Shown: positions 63,064 through 64,000 of the stretch, piece after piece
Layout: every line of letters begins with the position of its first letter
Numbering within the stretch: position 1 is the first letter of the stretch
Assembly: GCF_003319095.1 (NCBI RefSeq)
Contig: NZ_QOHI01000003.1
Location: 186,001 to 250,000, forward strand
DNA from: Blastococcus sp. TBT05-19
GTDB taxonomy: Bacteria > Actinomycetota > Actinomycetes > Mycobacteriales > Geodermatophilaceae
Direction of reading: 5' to 3'
DNA: 64,000 nucleotides
Position numbers and translations under genes: made by a program
The notes under the pieces: generated by a model
What the model was told of the DNA's origin: nothing
The model's input: the letters and a program-made list of their open reading frames with translations, nothing else
Database searches by the model: none

Positions 63064-63942
63064 ATGTCGATCTTCCTCAACGAGAACAGCAAGGTCATCG
63101 TCCAGGGCATGACCGGCTCCGAGGGCAGCAAGCACACGCAGCGCATGCTCGCCTCCGGCACCGCGATCGTCGGCGGCGTGAACCCCCGCAAGGCCGGTAC
63201 CAGCGTCGACTTCGACGGCACCAGCGTGCCGGTGTTCGGCGGCGTCGCCGACGCCATGAAGGAGACCGGCGCCGACGTCAGCGTCATCTTCGTGCCGCCG
63301 CCGTTCGCCAAGGCCGCCGTCATCGAGGCCGTCGACGCCCAGATCGGGCTCGCCGTCGTCATCACCGAGGGCATCCCGGTGCACGACTCGACCTACTTCT
63401 GGGCGCACGCCCAGGGTGGCTCGACCCGCATCATCGGCCCGAACTGCCCCGGTCTGATCAGCCCCGGGCGCTCGAACGCCGGCATCATCCCGGCCAACAT
63501 CACCAAGCAGGGCAAGATCGGCCTGGTGTCGAAGTCGGGCACGCTGACCTACCAGATGATGTACGAGCTCCGGGACATCGGTTTCTCGACCGCCATCGGC
63601 ATCGGCGGCGACCCGGTCATCGGCACCACGCACATCGACGCGCTCCAGGCGTTCCAGGACGACCCGGAGACCGAGGCCATCGTGATGATCGGTGAGATCG
63701 GTGGCGACGCCGAGGAGCGGGCCGCCGACTTCATCAAGGCCAACGTGACCAAGCCGGTCGTCGGCTACGTCGCGGGCTTCACCGCCCCCGAGGGCAAGAC
63801 GATGGGCCACGCCGGCGCCATCGTCTCCGGCTCCGCCGGAACCGCGCAGGCCAAGCAGGAGGCCCTCGAGGCCGCCGGTGTCCGCGTGGGCAAGACCCCG
63901 TCGGAGACGGCGAAGCTCATGCGCGAGATCGTCGGCGCGTAA
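63064..63942 (+). CDS. sucD: Succinate-CoA ligase alpha subunit
   Basis: The 292-residue subunit binds CoA and carries the phosphohistidine in [32 protein letters not shown] starts the Rossmann CoA-binding domain, and [12 protein letters not shown] and [10 protein letters not shown] follow. The ATG follows GACTCCAGAG. A long hairpin lies directly after the stop and closes the sucCD operon. Confidence 0.96.
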   Translation: MSIFLNENSKVIVQGMTGSEGSKHTQRMLASGTAIVGGVNPRKAGTSVDFDGTSVPVFGGVADAMKETGADVSVIFVPPPFAKAAVIEAVDAQIGLAVVITEGIPVHDSTYFWAHAQGGSTRIIGPNCPGLISPGRSNAGIIPANITKQGKIGLVSKSGTLTYQMMYELRDIGFSTAIGIGGDPVIGTTHIDALQAFQDDPETEAIVMIGEIGGDAEERAADFIKANVTKPVVGYVAGFTAPEGKTMGHAGAIVSGSAGTAQAKQEALEAAGVRVGKTPSETAKLMREIVGA

Positions 63943-63950
63943 GTCCTGAC

Positions 63951-63988
63951 CGCTGCCCGGTACCCCGATCTCGGGGTGCCGGGCAGCG
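63951..63988 (+). terminator. Terminator after sucD
   Basis: Arms 63951-63968 and 63971-63988 pair over 18 bases with a single G-T wobble and a two-base spacer, eight bases after the sucD stop. GTCGTTCC follows. Confidence 0.8.
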
Positions 63989-64000
63989 TCGTTCCCGGAC

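Overview
The window is about 64 kb of a very GC-rich (roughly 70 percent or more) chromosome. Gene order, codon use, many GTG starts, WhiB and BldM-like regulators, GuaB3, a DUF5319 protein and a His-tailed GroEL1 all point to an actinobacterium. Overall gene style suggests the Geodermatophilaceae or a close relative (inference; no 16S gene is present). Much of the order, from ribosomal operon through truA, rplM-rpsI, glmM, glmS, nnr, alr, tsaE/B/D, groESL1, whiB and guaB/guaB3/guaA, follows the familiar actinobacterial core arrangement. I see no phage, transposon, CRISPR array, rRNA or tRNA gene.

Layout. 1-13100: end of the S10 operon (rpsQ), the spc operon (rplN to rplO), secY-adk-map, then infA-rpmJ-rpsM-rpsK-rpsD-rpoA-rplQ, an acidic small protein and truA. 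13170-18066: an NAD(P)-binding protein, a molybdenum cofactor group (mobA, fdhD, mog, moaC, moeA) and a beta-carbonic anhydrase. 18191-22364: rplM-rpsI-glmM-glmS. 22589-30953: acpS-nnr-alr-hydrolase-udg-tsaE, then GtrA, GNAT, tsaB-rimI-tsaD. 30962-36354: a membrane protein, a THUMP-like methyltransferase, a CIRCE-controlled groES-groEL1, whiB and a BldM-like regulator with a strongly folded leader. 36534-39339: a seven-gene Asp23/AmaP envelope cluster. 39549-44379: DUF5319, guaB, guaB3, guaA. 44380-44964 is a less GC-rich gap. 44965-52639: a META lipoprotein, a divergent PspC/LiaF plus PspC-kinase and LuxR regulator system, TfoX, a serine beta-lactamase-like protein, and a PIG-L/ECF41 sigma/broken carboxymuconolactone decarboxylase operon. 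52748-63942: a small unknown protein, chorismate mutase with an apparent Phe/Tyr leader-peptide attenuator, pcrA/uvrD1, an M23 peptidase, a lipase, a membrane protein, a free B12-binding domain, a secreted CocE-like hydrolase and sucC-sucD.

How the genes work together. The window is dominated by growth-linked functions: translation and secretion, cell-wall precursor supply (glmM, glmS, alr), GMP synthesis, t6A tRNA modification (tsaE, tsaB, tsaD), metabolite repair, chaperones and the TCA cycle. Genes are tightly coupled by 1-4 base start/stop overlaps. At least fifteen starts sit 6-9 bases after a YANNNT hexamer, which suggests leaderless transcripts.

The most unusual observations are the aromatic leader peptide ahead of chorismate mutase, a tandem duplication of the guaB/guaB3 junction that creates a chimeric mini-gene, a family of hairpins with compensatory changes placed directly after stop codons, an ECF41 operon whose partner enzyme gene is broken, truA lacking any ATG/GTG/TTG that keeps its conserved first motif, and the Asp23 cluster with a tiny HPD-motif protein.
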